Part shown: positions 22,831-35,335 of the stretch, piece after piece
How positions within the stretch are numbered: position 1 is the first letter of the stretch
How the letters are laid out: each line of letters opens with the position of its first letter
Source: Culex pipiens pallens
Lineage: Eukaryota > Arthropoda > Insecta > Diptera > Culicidae
Direction of reading: 5' to 3'
DNA length: 64,000 nucleotides
NCBI RefSeq assembly: GCF_016801865.2
Contig: NC_068937.1
Coordinates: 124,407,225-124,471,224, forward strand
Program-made: the position numbers and the translations under genes
Notes under the pieces: generated by a model
Told to the model about the DNA's origin: nothing
Databases searched by the model: none
Seen by the model: only the letters and a program-made list of their open reading frames with translations

Positions 22831-25162
22831 TTGGTCATCTATCTATGTATATAAAAATGTCGACGGTTTTGTTCGAACGCGAATCAGTTCAATACGGAGC
22901 GTCGGATCAAGGCGCTCATTGTTGCGTTGGGTTCGTATAAGCCCAAGGAAGGTTCTTACGCCAAGAAATTTCCACTTTGGCCACTCTGGAACCGATTCCG
23001 GAAAATCTGCAGATTGTATGGAAAAAGTTGCGTAAAATCTAATTTTGATCATAGGAGGCTGAACAAGGAAAAAGCTAAAAACGTCAACAAACGAAAAAAG
23101 GAAAAGACGAAGTTTTTCGGGTAAGGCTTGTTTTAACATATAAGACTAGATTTTTAAGCCATATTTTTGCCGAAAAGCTCGTCCAATTTTCCACAAGTTT
23201 GCCTATGATGGAAAAATACAAAAATCAATGAAAGTTTTAAAACCCACAGTGTCTCATTGATGACTTCTCTACCTTACCCAAAAATATTCTGTTTTGAGCT
23301 GGATTTGCCCTTTATGAACAGTAGGTACCTGCAATGAATGTTGAATGTGGGTAGCTCCAAAGGTATTATTTTTCCACGAGTTTTGCAGCATCTAGTTTGG
23401 GGTATTTCCAAAGAGTACAAGAAATCAGATATTACCTGCAGGAAACCATAACATACCGGTTGCAGCTGCACATTATTCAGCCCCGTCGAGCACCATCTGA
23501 TTTTCTGTGTTTTTACTCTATCGTTAGGTGAATCAAGAGCGAACAAGTTTTTAACTGATTAAACACAATGCATTGAATTGTAGCAACTCAGTAAGTCCTT
23601 TCCCTATCATAATTGATCGGAAGGCACGTCGTCGTGTTGCAATGGACTTGTTAAGGTACCAACCGAATCTCCATAAAATGGATTTATCATGCACTGGCCA
23701 GATGTTTGAACTAATCCAGACCATTAGCTTCCACCAGCTTAGCATGCACCATGTATCGATTGTTCCCCCTCGCGTTCCATAGCTTGAAATCGTTTAAACA
23801 TCCCGCCGTTAGCTAATCCAAATGATTAACCATTATGGCACTAATTTCTCCGCCCAAACAAACGTTTCCGAATTTTATGAGCTTCGACGTCTGCCGCATT
23901 CAAGTTTCTTCTTTTTTTAGTTGCTTCCAAAGAATCAAGAACCATCGTACACTACAATTTTTACGAGCATGTTATTCAACTGACGCGTTCACTTTATTTA
24001 CAGACAGCTCTCCTTCTTCCTCTCCCAAAGAAAAATGTGAAGACGTGAAAGGTGGTGGCAGCAGCAGCAGAAACTGTTTGTTTGTTTTGATAAATGTGCC
24101 CGCATCACACGAAGGACGGAGAACATTGAGGAAGAGGCGCACAAAAGGACTCAAAGCCATATCCTTGCAGCATTTGGACGCGGTACAAAAGGGAAGGTTA
24201 TTGCTGGTTTGAGCGCGAGAACCAAAACCAGACGTGAATTTATTATGGTGAAACCCGGCTTCGCTTTCATCGTGCCCCGTCGAGGGCCGATATTGCGGGC
24301 CCATGTCGGTTTCGATTCCCGTCATATCTTTGTTCCGCGCGGATAACGCGCTGACACCAGCTCTAACCAGTATCCTTTGAACGTCCATGCAATTGGAAGG
24401 ATGGACAGATTTTTTGGAAACAGCCGAAAAATTAGTGCACTTTGTTTTCGGTGACAGGATCGACAGAGGTGACAGAATTGTTAGGTTTGAGTATTTACTT
24501 ACCATTGAAAAAACAACTTACCAACTACCACGTCTGTATTAGAAAAGTCCTTCATAAGCAACATATTAAATATTTGGGTGGAATTTGACTTTGAAGTCCG
24601 TTATCGAAATTCCACAAAAAAAAAATTAAATTTTACAGCAAAACAAACATTCTTCGACATCTTTCCAATATTTTGTGGACACTTGTAACTTTCTTGGAAG
24701 TCAAGGACAAATTTCCAAAATAAAGCGGATGACAGATGGCGCGGGTGATAATACGATTCGTGCAGCATGAAATTTGTTTGTTTTTCTGCCTATGCGTCAT
24801 CATTACGAGAGTCCGTAACACCAGGTGTGACTGGATAGAACGTCAAGTAATCATACTGTGAATAGCTGCATGAGTGTGATCGATGGCATCGTGCAAATTT
24901 TACAGCTCTAGTCGTTTTTGAGCATATCAGCCATTTTTGCGATTAATGTCAACATAGGCGTTTCGGCAAACTTTCTCAGAGAAATTTGGTTAAATTAAAT
25001 TGAAGTTTTTAGCTTTCTGATGCTCAGTACAAAACTATAATGATACTCAAAAAAGACTTTCGCCTTACAAAATCGTAATTTGGCGAGGGATGCTCGAGGT
25101 TTCGTCGAATCGAGGAAATTTTTGAGATTTTTATTTTGAGGAAATTTTTGAGATTTTTTTTC
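22831..25162. other. Unrecognised sequence, no gene
   Basis: Overlapping open frames near 23835-24505 on both strands are unsupported by any recognisable domain. A GCAGCAGCAG run lies near 24057. The segment near 22835-23140 (TATATAAAAATGTCGACGG start) may be a dispersed repeat, but I see one copy only. Confidence 0.4.
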
Positions 25163-25742
25163 CTGGCATCACAGGCTCACTCCAACAGTTGCTGCTGTTA
25201 GTGTTGGTGACCACCCTTTGTTCTTTATTTGCCTTCGGTTCTAACTCGGTTTTCTTCAGTCTTCGATCAGAATGGGTCAAACGTCAAAAGACTCGGCGTG
25301 TTTGTTTTTTTTTTTATGGCGCTAGCTAATCATTTACATTTTTCGGGATTTTTTTTTTCAAGTGAGTGACTAACTAATGTGCAAAAAGAACATGTTGCCG
25401 AAAGTTCGGGGCAGTTTTGTATCGAAAGCGCTGTGAAAAAAGTAAGCGAAAGTGAAAAGTTGATTTTGACGATATTCATTAAGCGGTTGAGTGCTGCTCG
25501 CGGTGTCACTGTGTGTGCAATCAAAGTGATGAGAAATGGTATCGCAAAATAGAAATTTTGATCAAAAGGGCATTAAATTTAATCTTTTTGGCCAGTAAAT
25601 GGCAAACATTTGCGTGCTTACTCGAGGCGGTGCTGTTGCTGTTAAGATTATGGTCTAAATAGATTTTATGGAGCTTTAATCGAACAACAACCTCTCCATG
25701 TGACGAAGATAGGTGTTTGATTAAAAAGGGTTTGTTTCCCCT
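25163..25742 (+). repeat. 580-bp dispersed repeat, copy 1
   Basis: The segment aligns end to end with 53020-53610 in the same orientation. Both share TGGCATCAC, CACCCTTTGTTCTTTATTTG, GTGACTAACTAATGTGC, GCGTGCTTACTCGAGGCGG and a TTTCCCCTA end. No terminal inversion, tRNA head or frame is visible. It could be a solo LTR or the untranslated end of a retroelement. Confidence 0.7.
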
Positions 25743-26448
25743 ATATCAAGAAAATTGCATATAAAGTTTTCAAGTAAGTAAAATGCACCCAAAACTGATT
25801 CGAACAAAGAATCTGATGATACCATTAAATTCACCGTCCATTTTTCTTCAAAACTAGTGGTTGAGTGTTGTTTTATTGTTTTTTTGTTTCCATGATAAGA
25901 CCCATAATCATTTTCATCACTTTTGAGGTTATGGTGCAGTTTTTTCAAGATCATGCCCTTTTTAATAAAAAAAGAAGAACTTTGTTCCATGTCAATATCA
26001 AAACTAATTTTCTCAAACATTTTTTACATTAAATTACAATGTTTTTATCTGAATGCATGTACATGTATTTTGCTTAATATTTTGATTTCTCATGATAGCT
26101 TTCAAAAGGTTGCAAGCACTATAAGCCATTTTTTAATTGATTTTCAATTCAAAACCGTAATATCCATCGTTTTAAGGGGTTTCATACATGTAGAAAATCA
26201 CAAAATTTCATATTACCGAAAATTTATTAAATCCACTTAAAGATGATTTACAATCACTCCCGAAAGTTTCATAAAGATATTTCATGATTCAACTGAGTAA
26301 AAGACGATTTACGCTCACAATTTTGCCATTCGCAAAGCGAACCGTCAAACTTTGTGAGCGTTTTGCTCTGAACATCGAGTTGATTTACGGGTACCACGAT
26401 ATCTCAAAATGAGATACAGTGAAACATCTTTTAAAAGCAATTTGTAGC
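25743..26448. other. Unrecognised AT-rich sequence
   Basis: No gene is seen. GGGTACCACGATATCTC at 26388-26404 matches, in reverse complement, a stretch near 31392-31408, so both flanks of the nested region may belong to one repeat family. Confidence 0.4.
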
Positions 26449-26796
26449 ATGGTGTCGATCCAAATCCCAAAATAAAATTCCCTGACTTTTCCCTGACCTC
26501 TCCAGACCACCAATTTTTTTTTATTTTCTATTTTTTACTAACATATTTTTTATTGCGTTTTTATGGTTTCATGCATTTTCCTTTTTGAATATTGGAAATT
26601 TAAGATTTTACAAAACTTCAATGACTTTTTATTTTATTTTTTTAATGATGGATTCTGCAAGAACTTAAAAACTTTTTTTTTATTTTGTTAACTATTTTTT
26701 TCTTATCGACCATCCAAAATGAGCAACCATAAAAATGTCCTATGTTTTTGTTATCTGGTGATGCCATTTTAAATGTTGCCCTTAATAAAAAAATCG

Positions 26797-26869
26797 AGAG
26801 TTTTTTTTAAAAGGTCCTATTAACATATTAAACAAAGTAGCTTATAGGACCTTTTCAAAAAAAAACTCT
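26797..26869. mobile_element. 73-bp hairpin MITE
   Basis: AGAGTTTTTTTTAAAAGG and CCTTTTCAAAAAAAAACT form a long stem, extended by TCCTAT/ATAGGA, around a 23-nt loop. Confidence 0.6.
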
Positions 26870-27479
26870 AGACATAATTAATAATTAAAATTGTTGTAAA
26901 TTTCAAATGGCGATTAGTTAATTTCACTTCATTTCCTAAAGTAAATTTAAAGTTAAAAGTTTTCCAAAAAAAATCAATTGAAAATTTGAATTAAAGTTCG
27001 AAGTCATGTTTAATTTTAAAATGGTTGCCTTTGGCAGAATTCAAACGAATTAGGCCAATGCCATTTTTGATTGTATTTTTATAAAAAAAAACTAAAGGTT
27101 TTGGAGACAAAAACTTGAAAAAACATGTAATTTAGCAGAACCTTAAGAAATATTTAGAAAAATGAAAAAATTAGAAAAATATACAATTAAGTGTGAATTT
27201 TTCAAGCACATGTTTACGGTTTTAAAAAAGATCTAGGATTTTTTCAACAATGTTTGTATTTAAAGTAAACAGTTATCTGGATATTTTAAGAAAACATCTT
27301 CTTAAATAATTTTACAAAAAAATATTTTTGCTATAAAATTAAAAAAAAGTTTTCTACCTTGACCAGAGCCTACAGACGATCAATCACACGATCAATACAT
27401 TTTATAAAAATAAAAACAAAATACAACCTGCTCGAGATTTTCGAAAAGTCAGTATTTATCAAACTTAGATATTTGGGTG

Positions 27480-27660
27480 TTTTGGAATAGATTCCAAATC
27501 TAAGCTCAATCTGACCACGGGAACTCCACCTTGTAAGCCCTTGAATGTTGTTTGGGAAAAATATGTAAAATGTAGTTGTACAATCCCTTAAATCTCGGAT
27601 GCTGAATCTTAATTAAAGTTGAAACAACTTTTCCGAAGAGACCATATTTTATAAATTCTT
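27480..27660. mobile_element. Diverged fragment of the GGGTGGTCC foldback family
   Basis: The order of words GATTCCAAAT, GAGCTCA/AAGCTCA, CTGACCA.GGGAAC, GGGAAAAA and AACAACTTT.CCGAAGA matches 2640-2860. The terminus is absent. Confidence 0.5.
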
Positions 27661-27956
27661 GAACTCTCAAATTCCTTTATTCAGGGTTGTTACGGAGAAA
27701 TCGAAAAAAATATCCGCGCCATCCCAAAACCCAATCCGCGCATAATCCGCGTCATTTTAAGAAAAATATTTTTGCGACAAACGAGTTTCATAATAAATTC
27801 AATTTTGTAATTTCAGAACGCAGAATCTTGTAACGCTGAAAATGTATTTTTGCTAGGATAAGGTAAACTAAAGGGAAAAGCTAAAACAAACATTTTGGCA
27901 AAAAAAATCAAAAATTTCAACATTTAGAAATTAAAATCTAAAACCTGAATTGAAAA

Positions 27957-28669
27957 AGTTACTTTTTGCGTTTCTCTTTGTTTCGTCGTCCGTGTCTGTC
28001 GCGGGTGACCATGAACGGCCATGATCGATGACGACCAACATTTTTAAAACTTTTTTTCGTAAAATCGCGATAACTCGTGATGTTTATAAGCAAACCCCTT
28101 ATGTCTATATATCAAAATTTGTGTAATTGTCTGCTCTACAATTTTGTAGAAAATTGTTACACTCTAAAAAATAACCCTGCAAAGTTAGAAAAAACACGAA
28201 ATTTTAAAATGAAAATTTTTGTTCTAAATGAAAAAATTACCCTTCTGGGACAATGTAGATTCGAAAAGTACATTAAATTTCCCATAAAATGACATGTTCC
28301 AAAATTTTTTACAGTCGAGTAACGGAAAATGGGAGAATTTTTAAAACTTTTTTAGTGTTTTTTTCGATGAAAAATACGATTTTTCGGAATTCTGAGTACG
28401 CCATCAAATCGGGCGTCTAATTTTACATAAAAGTCCCTTTGACACCAAATTTCTATCTCATCACCGTTTCAGGCTGCAAATTATTGAAAAACACCTCTTT
28501 TTTCGCATGTTCAAAAATGGAAGGGGTCGTACCGCCCCTCCGTCACGAGATATCAAAAAACGGACCTCGGATTCGTGATCAGGGACAAAAGTTACCCCTT
28601 AGGACAAAGTTTCACGCAAATCGAAGAGGGGTCGGGGCAACTGCTGTGTGAGTTGGCGGAGAATTACCC
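27957..28669. mobile_element. Right half of a GGGTAATTC foldback
   Basis: The sequence matches 1545-2252, from the loop to the terminal GAGAATTACCC, at high identity. The left arm is absent: the match starts in the loop. The satellite begins at the next base. Confidence 0.8.
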
Positions 28670-29262
28670 TTTAAGAATTTAAGAATTTAAGAATTTAAGA
28701 ATTTAAGATTTTAAGATTTTAAGAATTTAAGAATTTAAGAATTTAAGAATTTAAGAATTTAAGAATTTAAGAATTTAAGAATTTAAGAATTTAAGAATTT
28801 AAGAATTTAAGAATTTAAGAATTTAAGAATTTAAGAATTTAAGAATTTAAGAATTTAAGAATTTAAGAATTTAAGAATTTAAGAATTTAAGAATTTAAGA
28901 ATTTAAGAATTTAAGAATTTAAGAATTTAAGAATTTAAGAATTTAAGAATTTAAGAATTTAAGAATTTAAGAATTTAAGAATTTAAGAATTTAAGAATTT
29001 AAGAATTTAAGAATTTAAGAATTTAAGAATTTAAGAATTTAAGAATTTAAGAATTTAAGAATTTAAGAATTTAAGAATTTAAGAATTTAAGAATTTAAGA
29101 ATTTAAGAATTTAAGAATTTAAGAATTTAAGAATTTAAGAATTTAAGAATTTAAGAATTTAAGAATTTAAGAATTTAAGAATTTAAGAATTTAAGAATTT
29201 AAGAATTTAAGAATTTAAGAATTTAAGAATTTAAGAATTTAAGAATTTAAGATTTTAAGAAT
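28670..29262. repeat. Satellite of 8-bp unit TTTAAGAA, about 74 copies
   Basis: The unit repeats for about 593 bp almost without error; the visible variants are AAGATTTT units near the left end (28705-28722) and near the right end. It starts immediately after the foldback terminus at 28669. No frame stays open through it because the unit is not a multiple of three and contains TAA. Confidence 0.95.
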
Positions 29263-29544
29263 AAAATTTTTTGAATTATTTCTAAATATTGATATTTTTG
29301 AATTTTTTTAAGATTTTTAAATTTTCAATTTGAAAATTTCGGATCTTTTATATTTTTTAAATACGAATTTATTATTTTTCAGGTTTTTTAATACTATTTT
29401 TCTTAATTTTATTTCCTAAAATCTGAATAATTTAATTTTGAATGTTGGAGCTGTATTTTTTTAATGCTTTGTTTTTTTTCTTTAAGAATGTTTAAATTTA
29501 AAAAAAATATTTCTACTGGTTTAATCCCATCTAAAATTCAAAGG

Positions 29545-29650
29545 TGGAGGCCAGCTTCTGTTACGTCCAATGAAGCTCATATTTGGGATATAAGCACAGT
29601 ACACCCACTGGAACATGTCCCAATAATAATTTTTGTTACATTCTAATACC
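29545..29650. mobile_element. Half of a TAGAGTGTAAC foldback
   Basis: The words GTCCAATGAAGCTCATATTT, GGAACA and AATAATTTTTGTTACA match the right arm of the element at 51696-52084. Confidence 0.5.
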
Positions 29651-31048
29651 TGTATCTTCAGGAAAAGTTTAAATTATGATTAAGTTTCACAAGATTAAAA
29701 TTGAATGTATCCAGTATAAAAGAATACTAAATAAGGGTAAAAAACATTACTCAAAACTTAAAAGAAATTAAATATTCAGAGTCAGTATGTTTGAAAATGA
29801 GTTGAGTGTAGTAATACATTTATTTAGGAAATCCTCAACAACACATTCAAAAAAAAATATCTCTTCATAATCTTCATCTTCATCTTTCGACGTTTCTTAT
29901 TGAGAAAATACAATCAAAAATTTTCGGAAGAAAATTCAATTAATAAGAAATCGAAGTTTTTGCACTCAACGAAAAAAAATTATCCTGATTTTTGATAATA
30001 TTTTTCTTTATAAGTTGAAAGTAATTTTATCTCTCTATATTTTTTTAAATCAAAATTGCTACCGCGCGAAATCCGCGCCAAATTCGCGCCGTCCGTAACA
30101 ACCCTGTTTATTCCATAATTTTTTGTTTTATTTCTTTAATTCTTGAATTTAATTCTTTAATTTTTTATTCCATTTCACCACCACTATTTTGCTTACATTT
30201 TAGATTTCACAAAATTAGATAACTTTGGATCATTTTTAAATCATAGTTCAGTTTAATTTTGAGAAAAATAAGAATTTAGATAACGAATACTAAAGTGAAA
30301 TTTTGGGAAATTTTCATAACCTTAAATTTTTTTTAGAATTTTAGAATAAGAATTTAAAAATTTAAGAAATCACAATTCAAAAAATATCCGAATTACAGAA
30401 TTTTAAAAATTTAGAATCCTTGAGCTTTAGAATTTTAGATTTTTTTTTTAATTTTCAAATGTTCGATTTTTTTTTACCTTTGATTTTTTTAATCATTCAA
30501 TTTTTCTGACAAAATTTATGATTTTCTCTGTGGTCTCTATATGCTGAGCAAACGACCAATTTTAGAACAAATCTCTGAGGATGGTGGGGCAACTGCCTCA
30601 TATTGTCCCACCCTGTGTGCGCTAGTAATTTGTAATTTTCAGTTGAACGCAAATCCAAAGCAAATATTAATTATTTGATTTTTAAACCTAAACATATTGC
30701 AAACAAGCAACGCGCAAAGTATTGCCAAATGCAATTTTTCGTTGCTGTTCCTTTTCTTCGTGACCCTTTTCATAACCTTTTTCATATGGAGTTTCGCGTT
30801 CCTTCCGGACTGACCAATATAAAAAATTAAATATTATCAATGTTGCAAAGTTTGGCCTGGAAGACATTCAAATACATCATCAATGGCGAATTTTCAAAAA
30901 GAAATAAAATTTTGTAGTAATATTTTTAAGATCATCGAAATTCCCTGACCCAGCTTAAAATTCCCTGACTTTCCCTGACTTTTCCAGGTCAAATAAAATT
31001 CCCTGACAATTCCAGGTTTTCCCTGACTTTTCCAGAAATCGACACCAT

Positions 31049-32136
31049 GTGTAGGTTTTGTTCAGATCTACAAAACGCTTTTTGAAGCTTGCAAAAATGT
31101 TGTATGATTTTAGAGAAATCGACGAAATAAAAAACGTAACGCCACCGCGTAAAAAGAGGTACCAAATTGGATTAAATTTGGGGTGAAGACTCTCACGATA
31201 CATTCCGTGTGCATGACGAAGCTCGCTTATGAAATTTTGCTTTTTAAAACATAAAAAACTGGCAATTTTTAATATGAAAAACATAAAAAATATATATTTT
31301 TTTAAATTAACTTTTTTGAATATCGGCATTCGTCATGCACACGGGACCGATTTAACGAGGCTTCACCAAAATGTTGAGCCAATTTGGTCAAAGCAATGTG
31401 GAGTGGAGATATCGTGGCACCCGTTTTTTGAAACTGCTGACTTTACATAGCTATATCTCGGCAATGATACAACCAAATGTCTTCAAATTAATTTTGTTAA
31501 TAGTTGAAAATGTATATTCTAATGCCCTGAAAACGTATTTAAAGAAACCGTTTGTGCAAGAGGCTTACCATAGAAGCAAGTCGAAACTTCAAAATTTTGA
31601 AAACAGATCCTACCCAGACTGCTTCAGTGAGTATAGAAGGCTACACTATATTGTTGTAACAACTTATTGAGATGTTCTGGGTCATCCAAGAACTTCCTAA
31701 AGTTATGACCGATGGGTCTACCACCGTAACAAGCAAGAGGCCCGATTTTGAAATTTTCTTGAATTTCCTTTTACGTTTGATTCTTTCTAACCGTTGGTTA
31801 AAAATGAAATTGCGCTTTTAAAATACTCACTAAATTTCCGTCGATGTTTTAAACTAGTTTTATTTGAACAGCAAAGTGGTGCTATGCCAACATTAGCTGT
31901 TCGACGGAATTAAATGCTGTTCCCCAAATTCAAATCCAAGATTGTTGAATGTTGATCTTTTTAAAGAAAAAAAAAAACATGCTAAAAAAAGTTTTAATTT
32001 TTGTAAATTATGACCGATGCGCATACGACCCATTCAAACGCAATGCGCCAAAAATTTGGTTCGATCTTGGTTCGATTTGACTTCACTCGCCTTGTATGTG
32101 GATGACAGTCGTGACGTAGACGTGGTCAGATTAATT
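31049..32136. other. Unrecognised sequence with local inverted repeat
   Basis: GTGTGCATGACGAA (31208-31221) is inverted at 31330-31343, with about 105 bp between. GAGATATCGTGG and TATATCTCGGC motifs resemble those in several repeat families in this window. No gene. Confidence 0.4.
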
Positions 32137-32431
32137 GGGATACACCAAGGTGTTTGCAGAATCAAGGACTACTGACCAGTCTGAGTGGAAATACCAGGAT
32201 TACTGGCAACAGTCACAGATTACTTTTGATTTCTCAGAATTACTTCGAATTGCCAGAAACTCGAGGAAATTACTAAACATTAATTAGAATTACTTGGATT
32301 TACTGCCTTGCTACCAACATATTAAAAAGAAAGTCCTTCCAAGGCTTGATTGATGAATTCTGAATCGATATTTCATTTTTCTTCTTTTTTTTTTGCTGAA
32401 ACAAGCAGACCAACTTTAAGCTTATCTTTAA

Positions 32432-32594
32432 AAAGACAATCACACCGTCTTTGCAGACTGAATACTAATATTAAACGTGACAAACATAGAACAAAAAGCT
32501 CCAGAAGGATAAGGCGGGAATCGAACCCGCGCCCCATAGCAACTTAGGGATCGGCAGCCGAAGCCGCTAACCACCGCGCTACGGGGCCGCGCCC
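32432..32594 (-). repeat. SINE with tRNA-like head
   Basis: On the minus strand the head starts GGCCCCGTAGCGCGGTGG with box B GGGTTCGATTCCCGCC. The tail contains ATTAGTATTCAGTCTGC and GACGGTG, also present in the headless copy at 54300-54375. No clear TSD. Confidence 0.65.
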
Positions 32595-33207
32595 TTCATT
32601 ATCGGTGAATTATACAGAGCGAAGTGGTAATTCGGACGAAACTGCCTTCGAGTGAATCCGAAGTCGCTAATAGAAACGACTGACAGCTGTCAAAAGCACA
32701 ATACCACGTGCTCTGGAAGCATTGAACAATTGGGTTGAAATGTCAATGTCAGTTTTACAGCAGATTTTGACATTTGAAAGTTTTTGTGTAGAATTACTAG
32801 TAGTTTCTAGAATCAATGAAAAATACACGAATTACTGCGGAATCACTGAGTAATTCTGGAATTACTCAGGTTACTTAGGAATCACTCAGTAATTCTGAAA
32901 TTACTGAATTACTTGCTCAAAATTTGAGTGATTCCGTATTTGCTACCATTTCATGAAAATAAAAGGTAATAAGGCTTTCTGGTCAGAAATTTACCAACAC
33001 ATTCAAATTATGTTTATATTGCAGCTGGGAGTTTGTTTGCATCAGAATTCTTATCTCTTTCTAGCAAAAGTTTTTTATCAGGCGACATCGAGCTTGGTTT
33101 TTTGACTGACCTCCTGATATGTCAGCCAACTTATTTCGCAGGGCTGTGACAATTCGAGCTCGATCATTGTTTGCATCAGGACACTATGACGAGAAGTTCC
33201 TTATTTT

Positions 33208-33259
33208 GGGGTTAAATTATGTTTTTTTTCACTGGGGTTAAATTATGTTTTTTTTCACT
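33208..33259. repeat. Perfect 26-bp tandem duplication
   Basis: Two adjacent identical units start GGGGTTAAATTATG and end TTCACT. Perfect identity, including equal T-runs, points to a recent slippage or duplication. Confidence 0.9.
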
Positions 33260-33726
33260 GGGCCTAGAAAGCCAAATACATTGATTACTAAAAGATTACT
33301 TTTGCTACACTAAATTTTATTGTTTAAAAAAATTTCTGTAGTATTTGTGGTTTGGTTGAGCGTTTTAGCAGAATGCATTACTATGAAAACAAAGAGACGA
33401 GTTGTTCCTTTTAATTCCGCTATATATTTTGAATATCTTAACAGATACGTATTTCTTCTACTACTTGCAGACTTCTTCAGTGTTCTGTTCTCGACTTCTG
33501 TAGTATGATTTTGCAAAAAAGAATCATGGAGTTGCCAGTAATTACAAGAATTATCAAGAATTACTGGGATTACCTCTGAATTACCGAGTTAATCCGGAAT
33601 TACGGAATTACTTGTTCAAACTCTGAGTAATTCCGGATTAGTTACGAGTCTGACACGATGCAGGAAAGTCCTTGGGGTACACTGAATGTTTACATTTGCT
33701 TTTTGATCGCCATCATGTATAAAACA

Positions 33727-34145
33727 CGATTAAGTCCAAAGCCGATTATCCGAAGGCCTCGGGAAAATTTCACTTCGGATAATAGAATGACGAAAAAAAA
33801 AACTATGTTCGTTGCTAGGTTCGTTGTATTATTTTTGATTTTCGAGCTCAGGTATGACCCCTAAATTACGCTAAAGTGATTTAACATTTTTAAATCCAGG
33901 TTGGCGGCCAATATGGCGGTGACGAAATATTGAAAAAATGCATTTTATTATTTAATATGCAATCAACTATTTAAATTTGACTAAAACGGGGTAGCAGATC
34001 TCGAAGAAACATGAAAATGCCAAAAACGAAAAAAAAAGTTCATGATTCGATTATTTGAAGTCCCATACAAACCTTCAGATAATCGAAGTTCGAATAATCG
34101 AAACTTCGGATAATCGAGGCTTCGGACAATCGGGTCTGGACTGTT
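33727..34145. mobile_element. GATTATCCGAAG family element
   Basis: The left part has AGTCCAAAGCCGATTATCCG and the right part ATAATCGAGGCTTCGG followed by GTCTGGACTGT. These ends are inverted but degraded. Related copies are at 9225-9355 and 51080-51690. Confidence 0.6.
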
Positions 34146-35335
34146 AATAAGAGTAGGTAATTTATGATTTAATTACAATATCAGCCCGAATTATGAGGTC
34201 TGGGCTGAATGTCTAGAATTTAAGAAATCTCAAAACTTAACATTAAGAACTCATCTATGTTTTGATGTTACCGATTCTAACTTGTTCTTGAAGAGCGTCT
34301 TTTTCTCGCAGCTATCATGTTACCAAAACAGTATACTAAACCGTCATAAATGCATTCATTCTACCCGTAAACCCTACCAGATTCCACGCGTTTTGAATTT
34401 TATGATTTTTGCTTCAGCTTCACACCGAAACCCGAAAAAATATCCATCGACCAAGTCAATAACCGAGGGCCATCGGTGCACACGGTGGGAAATCGTGCAG
34501 ATGAATTTCCCGCAAAGTATTTTTTTTTTTTTCAGCCATGGTCTGTCACTATTGCGACGACTTGTGGCACGACTAGTCCCATATCATCCAAAACAGAACG
34601 GCACACAGAGCTCCATAAATCAGATCGAACATGTGTGTGCATATCACATTTTGGCGCACATATAGGTGATGCACGAACACTTTGAAGCCAAATATCATTG
34701 GTTGCGATTTATTTGACTGAACTCACCTGGCCTGGTAGTGGGGTCAGATTCGACATGGGTGATTCAGATTTACAAACGAAAAAACCTTAAATTTTAGGGT
34801 ATGCGTACTTTCAATTAAACATTTCTCAGGCTATTTTATAAAGTTCTGTGAAGTTCAGTTTTGATTCTACAGCAATTCCAATTCAAATCGTAGCATCGAA
34901 AATTCCCGATGAGTAAGGCATTTTGCTCTTCGTTCCAACTGATATTTCAAAAACGGAACTCTAGAACCCCCAATTTTGGTAAATTTCGACGCCGGGGCTA
35001 ACCAGGTATTTAGGTTGTAGTGTGTATTGTTCAGTTTTATTGATGCAATGCTAGCAGCAATTACTGCACAACGTGTCAATCCGAAGCAAGGTAAAGCTGA
35101 TATTGCAAAGCAACCAGTGAAAAATTGTATAATTTTCGAAGGTGTAATTTTGGAAGGTTTATATCTTAACCTTAGGTTATATATTACCCTTTTAATCTTG
35201 TAAATTTACCTCTTTTTAGACTAAATAAGTATCATTACACCAGAAAAGTGGTAAATTTACACATTTTTTCTGAAATAAAAAATGTACCCATTCCCAGATG
35301 TTATATAACCATGAACTCGTGCTTACCATTTCATT
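34146..35335. other. Unrecognised sequence, no gene
   Basis: No gene or named repeat is recognised. Confidence 0.4.

Larger units (their letters stand above)
27682..30106. mobile_element. TIR element with CAGGGTTGTTACGGA ends, middle level of nest
   Basis: CAGGGTTGTTACGGA and TCCGTAACAACCCTG are inverted and flanked by TTTATT (27676-27681 and 30107-30112). CCGCGC words lie just inside both ends. The CAGGG start suggests hAT, but the visible duplication is 6 bp rather than 8, so the superfamily is open. It contains a half foldback, an 8-bp satellite and a fragment of a fourth family. Confidence 0.75.
26451..31046. mobile_element. Outer TIR element (GGTGTCGAT) of a three-level nest
   Basis: GGTGTCGAT at 26451-26459 and ATCGACACC at 31038-31046 bound the element, with AATTCCCTGAC and TTTTCCAG words repeated just inside both ends, as in a widespread hAT-like MITE type. 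The flanks share only AT. It contains a complete second element (27682-30106) and a hairpin MITE (26797-26869). No transposase frame. Confidence 0.65.
32137..33684. mobile_element. GAATTACT-rich repeat region
   Basis: GAATTACT and its complement AGTAATTC recur irregularly in three clusters (32190-32310, 32790-32945, 33525-33650). A module ending GAATTACTTG.TCAAA...TGAGT.ATTCCG occurs twice (about 32912-32940 and 33605-33635). The possible ends GGATACACCAAGG and CCTTGGGGTACACT are only weakly inverted. A SINE is nested at 32432-32594. Confidence 0.5.

Noticed and set aside
22927..23124. 65-codon Lys-rich frame
   Set aside because: No domain; the C-terminal basic run comes from an A-rich stretch, and only one copy is visible so a repeat assignment is also unproven.
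23972..24505. 177-codon minus-strand frame overlapping a 125-codon plus-strand frame
   Set aside because: No recognisable domain and opposite frames overlap; repeated Ser and Leu runs reflect local composition.
28670..29262. Possible CRISPR-like array
   Set aside because: The unit is 8 bp with no spacers, in a eukaryotic context; it is a simple satellite.
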